Assembly (NCBI RefSeq): GCF_018691265.1
Contig: NW_024881300.1
Span: forward strand, 6,275,546 to 6,339,545
From: Tyto alba
Taxonomy: Eukaryota > Chordata > Aves > Strigiformes > Tytonidae
Direction: 5' to 3'
DNA length: 64,000 nucleotides
Of this stretch, positions 25,901-38,260 are shown piece by piece. The notes beneath the pieces are model-generated. The model was not told where the DNA came from. It worked only from the letters and a program-made list of their open reading frames with translations, and searched no databases. Position 1 is the first letter of the stretch; every line of letters begins with the position of its first letter. Position numbers and translations under genes: made by a program.

Positions 25901-26329
25901 CTGATGATGTCTGCTTAGTGAAAATGTTCTTAATTGCCCTTGCGTTCAAGAGAGACAGTTCTTATCATATCACATTATCATGTAGTCCTGTAATCTTTCA
26001 GGATCTATAATACAGCATATGGGTTTATTAGTGGGTAACATCTGAAGTGGCACAGTTTTAACTATAGATAGAGCTAGTCAAGATGCTTGCAACCTTTAGG
26101 ATCAACATGGATGATCAGTTCGAGAGCTAATGATTCCTATTTTTAAAATGCGCACAGCTATCCTCAGCAGTGTTCACACTTTGGTGCAGTCTAAATCAAA
26201 TTAAATGATAAATTACATATAGTAATTACATATAGTGTAAATTTTATACCACAACAGGTTGTAATAATAGATTTTTCTCTTTAAGGAAGTACCTTTGATC
26301 CAGTCTCACCAAACAAAAAAGTCTGCCTT

Positions 26330-26349
26330 AAAAAAAAAAAAAAAAAAAA
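26330..26349. repeat. A20 homopolymer
   Basis: Twenty uninterrupted adenines followed by GGC and a second short A-run. No retroposed body is recognisable upstream. Confidence 0.9.
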
Positions 26350-28808
26350 GGCAAAAAAAAGCTGTTTCATTTTATATTGGAAAAATACAATGTGACATCT
26401 GGAGAATAAATTGTTCAGTCAGCCAGAAATACGCCTTGTAAAAATTGCTTAGGTTTCTGTAACAAGATTATTTACTGCGACTGTTCACCTATAATACAGC
26501 ACACTTCTGAAATGGACCTTTTATGAAACACATCAAGCACTGTGGAAATATATTCAGTGCATTAATCTACAACACTACACACTTTACAACACTTTTAGAA
26601 CAGATTTTGAAACTCAGATCATCTAATGAGACAGAAAGTTTTTTTCTTTATATTCATTCCACTCACGTTTTATGCTAAGCCCTCAGGGTATTTAACATAA
26701 TGCAGTAGGGTTTTTTAGAAAATACAAACAAACAAAATGTATTACTTTTCAGATGACTAGTGAGCTCAGACTGTTCTCTGCACATATTTCTGTTGCTTAC
26801 GTGTAAGGCAAATAGAGTGTGTATCTTTTGCTCTAGAGCTTTATAAATATTTAAGCACCTCAAAATGTGCTGGTTTATAGTCATAGCTTTGTGTAATTAA
26901 TGATAATAAACTGATTATGATTGTAGTAGAGCCTGATTCAGAGAGGGTGGAACTGATTTGCTAAGGCTCTAGGTGTCTCCAGTAAAGTAACATCAAAAAA
27001 CAGGAACAATAAAAAGGATGCATTTGTGCCCTATTTTAGGCACTAGGTCTGCAAGGAGCTGCATATTTTCTATAAAAAGGTGGTTTCTAACTCTGAATGA
27101 AATAATAAGTATAGGCAAGATGAAAGCTGATTCAGGAAATATCCAGATGTAACAACAAAAAACTAAATTCTATTAGTGACATGTAAATAACTAATGTCTA
27201 AATCCTAAGTAAGATGACAATGATGAAGCAGATTTATTCTGACCTCTAAGAGAGGTTACAAAGAAGCTGCAAGAATGTAGGAGAGGTTTCTTGATATGTG
27301 ATTCAGAAATCACTGCATTCGAGTAGTGAGATAGACACTGAGTTAGGTTTTTAATGCAGCAGAATAAATGATGGTCAAAAAGAGGGTATCCTTCTGTTTC
27401 TAAAGACTGAAGGCAATCTTTAATTGCTGTCTTGCCAGAAAGTATGAGGAGTATTCTCTTGACTGGTAATAACATTACATGAATCACATGTTGGGAATGT
27501 TTGATTCAGACATTGGGTCTGCCATACTTTGGCAAGTCAGATTGTCCCAAAACAACATTTTTTCTCAAGAACTCCATTATAAAAATGAGAATCAAGACCA
27601 TAAAATTCCTGAACTGTCAATTGTCATTAAGGATGTAGGTACATAAGAAAAACCAGCTGGAGCATAAGAATGCAGTGTAGAAGTGAAAGGTATGTAAAAA
27701 TGCACTTATTTTTCAATTTAGCTTTCCCTTTGTTCCAGCAACATGGTTTATAGGAAGATCTCAATACAGGTAAGCTATAGGTCTACCTTCAGGCTCTGGG
27801 GTATGCATTCAAGCCTGTCCACATTTCCTGCCAGTTTAAGTTGCTCATTATGAATACCAGTCCAAAATGCTCATCAATTTTACAGCATAGGATATTAACT
27901 TGGAGATTGCAACTGTGGATTGCAATTGCTTCCAATACTTTATACCAAGATATTACATTTTCTTTGTTGCAAGATGACGGTACCATATGGAGAGGGCTAA
28001 AATTCACCAACTGGAGGAAATGAACTATCAGTTCTTAAATTTTTAGTTTCTGTTCCTCACTCAGTGATTGGTCTGAGGTAACTTGCGTATCATTTTGGTA
28101 ATCTAATATTAATTTATCTTGACTGTGGATTGTACAGTGTTTTGCATATATAAACTACTTCAATAGTGGTTTTGCTTTTATTTATATTAAAACAAACCTT
28201 TATTAGGAAATAGAAGTAATTTATGGCAGCATATGGTAATTGAGAGATGATATTATCAGCCAGAAATTGTCACCTGTCTTCTTGCTTTCAAAGATATTTC
28301 TTAATGTTTCTTCTGTGTCTTGCCACTTAAAATTAAATCATTCCAAGATTGTGAAGTATTTTTCTTTAGAAGCCTTCTGATGTTGTCATTTTTGTCAGTC
28401 TTCAGATGTTCAATTTTTGCAGTGCTCCTGATTTCCTGCAGATTTTATTCTTTCTTCACAGAATGATTCATGTCATTTTCTAGAAGCAGCGTCTACTGTA
28501 TGTTTACTTCTGTCACCAGAATACCCATGCCATTAGAAGTCATACCGTTTCCTGTAAAAACCTCTGGTTTCTCTGTACTTAAAAATGTCATAATTTATCT
28601 CAGCTGCTGTTACAACATTCTTTTTATTTTCCACCTTTATTTTTCTTGGTTTCTTTTACACTCTCCTCCATTTTGCAGTATTGGTGCTTTATCTGTCTTC
28701 TGTGGGTTTTTTTAAGTTTTGATTATGTTTTTGTTTCATGTCCTTGATTTTCCGTATACACAGTGACTTTGAGTTCATTGTTATCTGAGAGATATATGGA
28801 AAAATTAA

Positions 28809-28846
28809 GCATATGCTAGCATATACTGCATATGCTAACATATACT
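28809..28846. repeat. Two tandem 19-bp units with internal palindrome
   Basis: GCATATGCTAGCATATACT is followed at once by a second copy with one substitution (TAGC to TAAC). The first unit contains the perfect 12-bp palindrome TATGCTAGCATA, so the array can fold on itself. Confidence 0.85.
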
Positions 28847-31800
28847 GCATGTCATTATGAATGGAAATGAATTATATATTACATGTTATATATTTACATA
28901 TCCTAATAGACTGAAAAATAAAGAATAAATAAAAGAAAGATACAGAATAAAGAAATTGCTTTACCCAATACCTAGCTTTATTGTCAAAGTATCAAATAGA
29001 GAACTCAAAATCAACTCAGGGAAAAAAGCACCACCTCTTCATGTAGAAATTCTGTTATACCCTTTAAATTTCCAGCTAAAGTTTCCCCACGGATATTTCT
29101 CAACATTTAAGCCCCAGTGGTTGCTGTTGCTTGGGGCAGCCCTGAAAATTGTGTCAATAAACTAAGAAACACATTGGGTAGAGGAGCTAAAAATAATGTA
29201 AGTTATTCTCTTGCTATTTAAATTTCCCCAATTTGGTATTTGATCCTTCCAGTAATAACTGGAATTCCAGTTCCGTTACAAAGCACTTCACAAGAGGTGC
29301 ACTCTATCTTGTCCCTGATCCTCCACGTCTGTAATACGCTGAAGGGAAAAACACCCCAACTGTCAAGAAGATACCAGCTATTCCTACATGGTGGGAGAGG
29401 GAGCTAGAGGCCCCTGGCCTATCGCCAGTGCAGATCTTTTTCTACTGCTTTTCAGACTCAAGTAAATCAGGTGTTTAAACATTTGATCAGCAAACTAAAC
29501 GTGAAATACAATAATACTGGGCAGAGAGAATACAGGGAGCTAAGTAGGGCTGATGTTACTGATGTTTCACTATACAGTTAATTAAAACTAAGCCAGCCTG
29601 CTGAATACGTGTATATAGCACAATAAGAAATAGGACTCCAAAGGATGTTAAGCTAACTCCTTGTGCTACTAAAAACTGGCGAGGCTTTTTTTATGAAAGA
29701 GCCACTGCAAAAATTGTTTCCCTATACACATTCTAGAGATGGAGTCCATCAAGATGAATTTGCCTGTGGATTCATGGTTATAGTGTTAGACAACTTTTAA
29801 AACTTCTAGAGATTTTTTCTGTTCAGTTGTGATCCTGCACTGAACTGATAATATTCTTTCTGTGCTCAGTAATCCTTGGTCAGCTACTTGGTCTTACAAG
29901 ATCATTAATTTTTTTAAAACCAAATCCCAGTATTAAAATAAAAATCCACAGTAAACAGACACGAAATAAACAAGCTTCTGCTCTGTAAAGCTTCATATAG
30001 AACACATACAGTAAGCTAGCACTATCATAGTAACAATATTATAAAGTGTACTGTAAATCAATCCCTACATAGCAAAATGAAAAGACTACAGAAATGGAAA
30101 AAATTCAAGTATAATACTTGAAATAGCAAAATATGTATATTCTGGTATTAAAATTAGTATCCATATGTAATAGCCATTCATCAAGCCTGCACAACTGCTG
30201 TCCATAGAACTTGCAGAAAACCAGCCCCTAGTTCTGGAGGAATTTAGTCTTTAATTTCAGTAGCAGTGTTAAATGTTTAAATGTTTCATAGCCACTATGT
30301 CTTCCCTGCCCTCTGCACTCTTCAGTAGCTTTCTTAAATAATTATGGTTGCAGATGTCAAGGAAAGATGCAGGTTGTGCTAATCACATGTTCCCATACTG
30401 TAACACCACTATTTAATACAGCCTTTTGGTCCTTTTCTCTTTAAAAACCTGTGGCGGCTATTCCAAATACATAAAATATTTGAAAGGGAAGAGGATACAG
30501 TACTGTGAAATAACGACACTGTGTGTTTTCTCTGTTACAGGCTTCAGCTGACGCCTTTCCTTCGCTGCATGGGTAGACACAAGAGAGTCATGTAACACTT
30601 GTAGTATTATCTTCAGCCTTCCCTCAGCCACAACCTCCGTTCCCACCTCATTATGTGAATTGGTGAGTGAGGGCTAGTGGTTTTGGGAAGGCAAGGGAAG
30701 GGCTGGGAACAGCAGAAAGGAGGCTCCTTACTTGACCCAAAGGGTGGTTGTGATCTGAGTGGCAGATCCATGAAGCATCTCATGGAGACTCTGTACCAAC
30801 TCAGAAGATCTGTTGGGATAAATAATAATGGGAAAGGTACTAGACTTGGATTAATAGAAAATGAAGGATTTGGCTTCGAATAATAAATCTATTTGGGCTA
30901 GACTTGTTCTGGGGATCGTGGGGTGGAAATTTAGATTAGCAGGAAATGCATCTGTCCACTAAGTGAGGAAGTACCCATCTGATTATTTTATTAAAGAATG
31001 TAACTGGGGGATATCATGCTTACACTGGTGAAAGAAGGAAATATATATCATTTTTTAAAAAAAAAAGCTTTCTCCGAGTAGTAGTGTATCAATTCACTTA
31101 TGCAGAAGCTCAGCTAGGTCATTGTGAAAAGACAAGTCTTTCCATCAGATTCAAAAACCTAAAGGACTTGGAGAAAACCTATTGGCTGAAAAACTGTCAA
31201 ATATATATATTTCTCTCTGCTAAAATTTTTATCTCCTTAAAAATTGGCAGTAAACTCTCTGCAAAGGGTTTCCTTGTATAAAATGATCTTAAATATGTTT
31301 TTCAAAATTATATTCTTAACTGGCTATTCACACACATGCAAATATTCTGTTAGTGTGTGGAAAACCATTTTGCTTAAATAGAAGAACACTTCAGTTTTCT
31401 TCTATTACATTTTCACAGCTAGTAAGGAAGCTAAAATCCTGGTTAGAACTTGTATTTTTTCCTGATATAAGTGGGACAATTTCTCTGGCTCTCACAGTTT
31501 GTAGCATGAGTTTTGACTGCATAGAGCTTATTAGCCTGATGTGTGTGTGTGTTAGGTTACGTATTTCTGATAAATCAAATACAATCCAATATATTAAAGA
31601 AAAACAATCAACATCCAAAAATTAATGCTGCAGCTTGTTTTGCAGTCCTACAAAAGAAAGTCCATTCAGGAATTCTGCCTATGTCTACATATAAAAAATA
31701 GACTAACTGTCAGTAATATATTTCACATACTAGTGAAACAAGTTAAATTGTTTCCCTACTTACAGTAAGGTATGTTGGCAGGAATAAAAGTTAGAGAAGC

Positions 31801-33612
31801 TCCAAGTCTGCAAATACCTCAAATTTTCAATGCTTTCTTAAGTATTTATAAAGATCTTAATCTTATTTCAGAATTTCATGAGATTTGTCCTCCTTCAGTA
31901 CAGCCTTTGCATATATGTATCTTGCACAGATTTAACAGATTGATTTAAATCACACAATTCTTTTTTTTCTACCCTGCTTCCCCTCTCTTTGATACAGTTG
32001 TAATGCATTTGGTTGTTCTGCTCTAGACAATTTGGTACATACCATCTACAGAATAATTTTCAACATTATGTTATAGTTTAAATAATGTTCCCTTGAAACA
32101 AAAAACACTAATCATTTATTGATTGACTAGTACTGAAATACTATAGATCCCTGGCACAATGTAAATTAGTATTTTATATCTGATGCCACATTGCAAAATA
32201 TTAGCATTCACATTAAAAACAAGTGAACTCTGCCAAGAAAAGCTAGATTTAGGGCCAAATCAGTTGGATTTTTAAATACATTTATGCTTATTTTGTAAAG
32301 CATTTCAATTTTGGGAAAATAAAATTGAGGGTAAGCTTTTTGCCTGGTACTGTGTACGTCAGGGGCTTACCCAAGGGGATTAAAAAACAAGCCATGAAGT
32401 TAATTTAGCTTCAGTACTAGACAAAAATCTCTTGGCACAAGCAATACTAAAGGTTGAGAACAGTTGCAGATCTCTTAAAATCATTCTTTTTCTTCAAAAT
32501 CAGTTTTTGTATTTCTATATGCACCATCTTTTTATAAATATTTCTATGGCTACATTGCTTCCTCTTTATGAATAGGTTATTTTAGTAACCATTTGATCCA
32601 CATATAATTTATTCAGTTTATTTCAAGGTCAGGATTAAAGTTAAACAGAAAAATATCTAGAGAGAGTGATTTTTCTTAGACATTATTTCAAAAGGTGATC
32701 TTTCAGGGGAAAATCTAACTGTTTTGAAATACTATCCATACATAGCTCAAAACATTAAAAATACTTTGTATTAAATAGTTTGGATTTTGCTCTGAAAGGA
32801 AAGCACACTATCTGTGCTAATTTCTCATTTGTTTTTTTGATGAAAAAGCTAAGCTGATAAAAACCACAATTCCTTCCACATGCACTTTTGCAAACACTGC
32901 AAAAGCTACTTTTGTTTTATAGAATTTAAACAGTACTTTTTAAAACAGAAAAATTATTACAGAGAACAAAACAGTTGCAAGTTGCTTAGTCTGTTTTTTC
33001 TTCTATTAGAAATGAACAAAATAGATGTTAGTTGTTTAGAAAGGAATTTTTAGGTAGAGATAGTAGTTCTTGATGAGTAGAAATTTGAAACACCTATTGA
33101 AAGGTGCTGCCATTAGTATTTGAAAATGCTATCATGTATGGAATTTCCAGAAACTATATTTTTGACTAAGGAGTATAATTTAAAACTACATACGATATTT
33201 ATTTATACATGCTATACTCATTAAATTATCAGTAGAAATTTTTGTAGTCATGAATAAATTACTATTTCTCAAAAATGTCATTTTATGTATATATAATTTC
33301 ATGCATGAGCTCAGGTTGGTTTTGTTTTTGAGTTCAGATCTCCTGTATACATTCATGCCTATATCTCAAACATATTTTGAGGAAATAAAATTTGTATATA
33401 AAATTCATTATACCACCTTGATGTCATGTTGCAGGAGGCAATTTGTCTTCTGAAATTTTCCAAGTGTTATTTATGCTGAATATTGTTAGCTTCACAGGAG
33501 CTGTGCTTACTGTGAAAATGAAAGAGAGCAGTATGTTCTGATCTACTGACCCTTATAGATTTTTTTTTTGTAGTCTTTTATTCTTATTTTTTGCCATCCC
33601 AAGTGCATTTAA

Positions 33613-33632
33613 TTTTGTTTTGTTTTGTTTTG
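33613..33632. repeat. (TTTTG)4 microsatellite
   Basis: Four perfect TTTTG units after AA; simple slippage repeat. Confidence 0.9.
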
Positions 33633-36600
33633 TCAATTTAGTTAGTTCAAACAGGGGCTGCCAGTGTGAGGGTTCAAGTTGGCAGATTACATTGCTGACT
33701 GATGCCAGTAGTTAGCCTGCAGGACTGCTAAGTGAGTATGTAGTAGCGATGCAGCAGGGATGTTTCTGAGCATTCAGTCCTAATGGACAAATACTTGTAA
33801 AACAGTAGTATGAAGGGGGTATGACCTCACTGATGTGATTAGAGAAAAGGTAAATGGCTTAATCTTTGTAAAAACATCATAGGTGATCAGTTACTCACAG
33901 ATTTTGTAGAACGGTTGTAACAACATATGCCTTCTTCATGCCTATAGTACATTTTCACCCCTTCTTGTTCTGAGTGTATCTTTCATCACAGGGTGTTACT
34001 GCACAGAATATGAGTTAACGCCAAGGCTTTTCTTTACTAATTTCTATTTGCATGCTATTTATATTAATAAATTAGTAAATCAGAAATTCTTTTCAGTGCT
34101 TACTGCACCGGAGGTTTAAGTGTTACAATTTTAAGACACCATTCATGTGAAGAACTATCATATAATGCCAGATATCACAGCATTACACCCTATAGCCTGT
34201 GTGATAGTAGAGCTTGACGTTGTCACCTGCTTGGCTTCTCTTATGTGTAGAGATATCATAGCATCTGCCTTTTTCACAGCTGTATGATTTGCTTCTCATC
34301 ATGTCACGATAATACATTTTCACTGCTCATGTATATAATTATCTTGCCTAATATTTGAAGTTCTATAGTGTAAAATATCAAGTACAAATACTCATCTGTG
34401 TTATCAATGAACTAAAAAAAATGTTAGTTTCTTGAAATTCTTGATTTATTTTTGAGATGTGTTTCAGTGATAATTTACAACCACTGTGATACTGAGCTCC
34501 CTCCCCCTTACACAGACACACATATGCATATACCCACACATTTCTACCTGTTAGCTGATAGAGGGCATAATTTTGACTCAGTTTCTGAAAATCACGTTTA
34601 GATATAAACTGCAGAGCAATGTGCTATTAAGAACCATGCTAGTAACACTGAGTGAATTAAAAATTTATGCAAATCTCAATTTAAGATGGTATTTAATTAG
34701 CTGATCTTACATTATTAGTTATCAAAACAGATAGAGTAAAACATGAGTATTCATGGCTACATAATTATTGTATTTTACTTTCTATTTGGCATTTAATTAA
34801 TAATTTTGAGATAAAAGGCCAATTTAAGGCTAAAAGTTATCTTTGATAGGACTTTTCAGGAATGAAGTATAAACAATTTTTCTGAAAATTTTCACAGACC
34901 ATGTTTTGTTCTAAATCACAAATGTTTTTGTCCTTGGACGCTCTACTTTGCCACCCAAGCATCTTCAGCTGTCCAGGTTTAATTGTTTGGACAGTTCTCA
35001 AACTTGCTGCGTTACATTCAAAATCCACAGTGTCTTTGAGAACCTCTCTGAATTAGTGATTTTATTCCATTATTATTGTATGTATTTTAATTAAATGGTC
35101 TTTCACGTGACATAGATTAAGTCTAGAACTTCAGATTTGGCCAGAAATCCCACCCCCCTGTATTATATACCATAATTACAGTGAAAAGCTGGCTTGCAGT
35201 GTTAATGTTAGCCTGGGCATGCCAGTCTGTGAACATACATCTGTGTCAAGGCTTTCAATAACAGCTCAAGCTTCCATTTTTCTTTATTTAGCAATTCTAC
35301 CAGTTAGCCAGTGGTGGTTTTTGACAGTCTTCCCTGTTAACACTATGAAGAAAAGGCAGTATATGGACCAAAACATAGAGTCCCAGAAGCTCTATGAATG
35401 CAGTAGGTAGTTAACCACTATCACAATAAGGGTATTGGGGAGACAAGTTCACTCCAAAGCAAAGGGCACTGACAGTGACTGATGTGTTCCCTCAGTCATT
35501 AGGGAGGTTAAGTGACTTGCTGGCAATTACTTCAACATTATATTGAAAAATATTATTCTTTTTAAGCTGAGTGCTTAAAACCATCTACAGCATTCTGAGG
35601 CCAGAGAAACAGACAAAAATAAGGGCAGTAAAAATAAATTAAGAGCTCTCTTTTGGGAATTCATAGTTTTTACTTTACAATTCCACTTTTACAACAGATA
35701 CAGCATGACAGACAATTCTTAAATGCTGCAGGAAGGGATAGATATTTAAAATATCCTAACAGTACCATGAATGATCCCCAAGCAAAAGGTGTAGAAAAGA
35801 TATTTTCCAGACAATGCCCCTTTCTCTTAAAATCCACAAAGAGCATCACTGTTAGAATGGCAAATGAGTATTTACTTCAAAAATTGCTTGCTTTTTGAAT
35901 AAGTCATGTTGCACAGGGTAGAATGGAATAACACACATCATAAATTAATGCTGTTAAAATGAATACTTGATATGAATCCTGGGAAATGTTCTTTGCCATC
36001 ACTGTTTGAAAAAAGTAGGAGCTGTGCAGAAGCCAAACCAATTTGCATTGCTTGAAAACATGTAGGTTTCCCACTACTGATGAATTAGCAAACATTTTGG
36101 ATGAGCTCCATCTTGTAGTGTTGTTAGTGTTTACCTAAAAAGCAATAGTGCAAGAAGGTACAGTATGTGATTTGGAAGTAAATCAATACTGAAGTTCAAT
36201 AAAGAATTGTAAGTTAGAAGAGCAAAAGAAATAAAATTCTGTGGACCTAAACACCTGACATATATCTTATCACAGAGCATAGGCCAACAAAGGTTTTCTA
36301 ATACAGTTTCTGTACAGTTGTGAGGAGACATTTATTTTATTTCGTAAAAGTTTTGTATTCCCGCTAGGCCAAATTGTCAACTACATGATCTCTTCTCCAA
36401 TTTTGGATCTGTTCTTGCAATTGTCACTCTTTTTCCTTTTTCTTCTTCTCCTGATTACATTGCATCTACATCTCATCCTATTCTCTTGCCATGGCCCCAT
36501 AAATGGCTGAATTCTTCTCAATGCCTGAAATACTCTGATTTAAACATTTATATATTTTGTGATAAATCGATCAAGTAGTTCCTTTCTGCCTTTTGTATAT

Positions 36601-37289
36601 GAATTAGTGTTTTATTTTTCCACTCAGAAAAAAAATGCTCTTTAGGTTAATCAATGAGTTATGCACATTATTTTATTAGAATGGCCAAACGTCATTCTTG
36701 AGCTTCGTTGCCATCGAAGAAGAGAGACATCCAGTGACATTTCTGGGCCCCATGACTTCAACATTTAGGAAAGAAATGTAACAGACCTTTTCTCTTTATG
36801 TGTAGGATCACATTTTTCCAAGATTTTAACAAAGCAATTACTGTACTTTCTAGTATGACAACTGCCATATTGGAATATTTCATGATCAGAGTTTAAAAAA
36901 AAATCTGATAACATTCAAAATAGCTGGTAAAGATGGAGGCGACAAAAAATCTCTGCAAGTTTCTTCCATATGGAATCTCTCCTCAGCTGTGGTGTATGTG
37001 GCTGTAATCCTCAAAATAGGTGTAACTGGGAAGCCCCTTAGTTTGCTCCCTGAGTTATCCCTTCCCTTCAACTCCCTGACCCCAAACTTGTCTTTATCTG
37101 CCTGGCAGTGTAAACTCATACTTTCAGCTTTATAGCCATGAAGAATAATGTTTGAAACGTAAGTACCTGGGAATTACTATGCTGCAGGAGAGCTCTAGTA
37201 TGGCATAGTCCAGGATTCTGACTAATAGGGGTCATCTGTGAAGCACCCATTAAGTTTGTCTTAATATCTGAAACATGGAGATTTAAATC

Positions 37290-38260
37290 ACTTCAAGTAA
37301 TTCTTTGTCAACATTAAGTAAAATTCTTAGTTTCAACCACTGTGTATCTCAAGAATGATATTGATGTGAAATCTAATCCCTCTGTGAATCTTGTTAAATT
37401 TATGGTTTTAGCAAAATGCCATGGCAAAGAGTTCCAAAATCTAATTATGTGTTGTGTGAGAAAAATTATTTTCCTTTTATCAGTTCCTAATTTGCCCCAT
37501 TTCAATTTAATAACTACCTCATTTTATTGTATTATGGAAGAGAAGAAGAAAAGCTCCCAGTTGACCTTCTTTATAGCTTTCATTACTTCTTAATACACTT
37601 GCTGTCATGCCTGTTCCTATTTGTCTTCTTTTCAAGAAAATAAACAAGAGTTTTAAAAGCAATTTATCCTTATCTAAGAGTTTTTCTTTGCTTCCATCAT
37701 ATTTGTCATCTTCCGTGAACCTCATTTCTTCAATATCCCTTATGAGATGCAGAAAATCTATAGGTTTCTTAATCCACATTATTTAATTATTTTCCTTATA
37801 TAGTAAAACTTTTTCTTTCTTTTTGTGAGCTCTTGTTCGTGCTACAGGCTATCCTTCAGGTCTTCACAATATTGGTTATGTGCCTTTCCCGTAATATCTC
37901 AGCTCAGAACTTGCTACAATGAATGACTAACTTCCATTATCTCCACAATGTACATTAGTTTTCATTTATCAATATTGAATTTTTTTCTGCAGTGGCTTTG
38001 ACCTAGATTATTAAGCTGTTTGAAAGATACTTATAGTTAACTCAGGACTTGAGAAACTTGAATAACTTTATCCCTCATAAACTTTACTGACTTGTTTATT
38101 TTCAGTTCATTATGTATACCGAACACTTGGTTTTGTCATCCTTGGACAACATTAGTGTTTCATCAATACAAGAAGTCCAAACAGATTTGAAACTTAATAG
38201 AATTATGAAATAAAAATATCCATCCTTTCATAACCATTTAACTGAAGCACAGAATGAAAT
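37290..38260 (-). mobile_element. Ancient CR1-type LINE remnant (RT motif C to 3' end)
   Basis: On the minus strand this region follows, in order, the 3' half of an old CR1-type LINE family that I recall as abundant in turtles, crocodilians and birds. Near 38068-38094 the reverse-transcriptase motif C (FADD) is recognisable by position but has decayed to FMRD. Further along, the frame at 37519-37779 covers the region equivalent to the FSLEKRR block. The frame at 37314-37505 reads TQHIIRFWNSLPWHFAKT and INLTRFTEGLDF, the diverged counterpart of the [11 protein letters not shown]...SLE..K..LD block of young CR1 copies. Stops and frameshifts break it throughout. The outer edges are approximate because divergence is high. 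It is much older than the two plus-strand CR1 copies. Confidence 0.75.

Larger units (their letters stand above)
20398..37289. other. Long non-coding stretch, no gene identified
   Basis: About 17 kb with no exon, RNA gene or young mobile element that I can support. Open frames are at most about 102 codons (23577-23885, plus) and none shows a known domain. Local structures are a hairpin at 22907-22928, a 20-A run at 26330-26349, a palindromic tandem pair at 28809-28846, a (TTTTG)4 run at 33613-33632 and a poor MIR-like scrap near 35500-35535. Sequence around 34560-34830 is rich in TTAATTAG- and ATGCAAAT-type motifs and might be a non-coding regulatory block, though such motifs are common in AT-rich DNA. 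Confidence 0.55.

Noticed and set aside
28370..28480. Possible second copy of the ancient minus-strand LINE
   Set aside because: A short stretch (GTCATTTTTGTCAGTCTTC and following) resembles it, but the flanks do not continue in the family's order.
34667..34674. Exact POU octamer ATGCAAAT as a stand-alone regulatory site
   Set aside because: The same octamer occurs many times in this AT-rich window (for example near 1035, 6133, 19132 and 50762), so it carries little information alone.
35500..35535. MIR-like GAGGTTAAGTGACTTGC
   Set aside because: Only about 20 bases match; too short to call a repeat.
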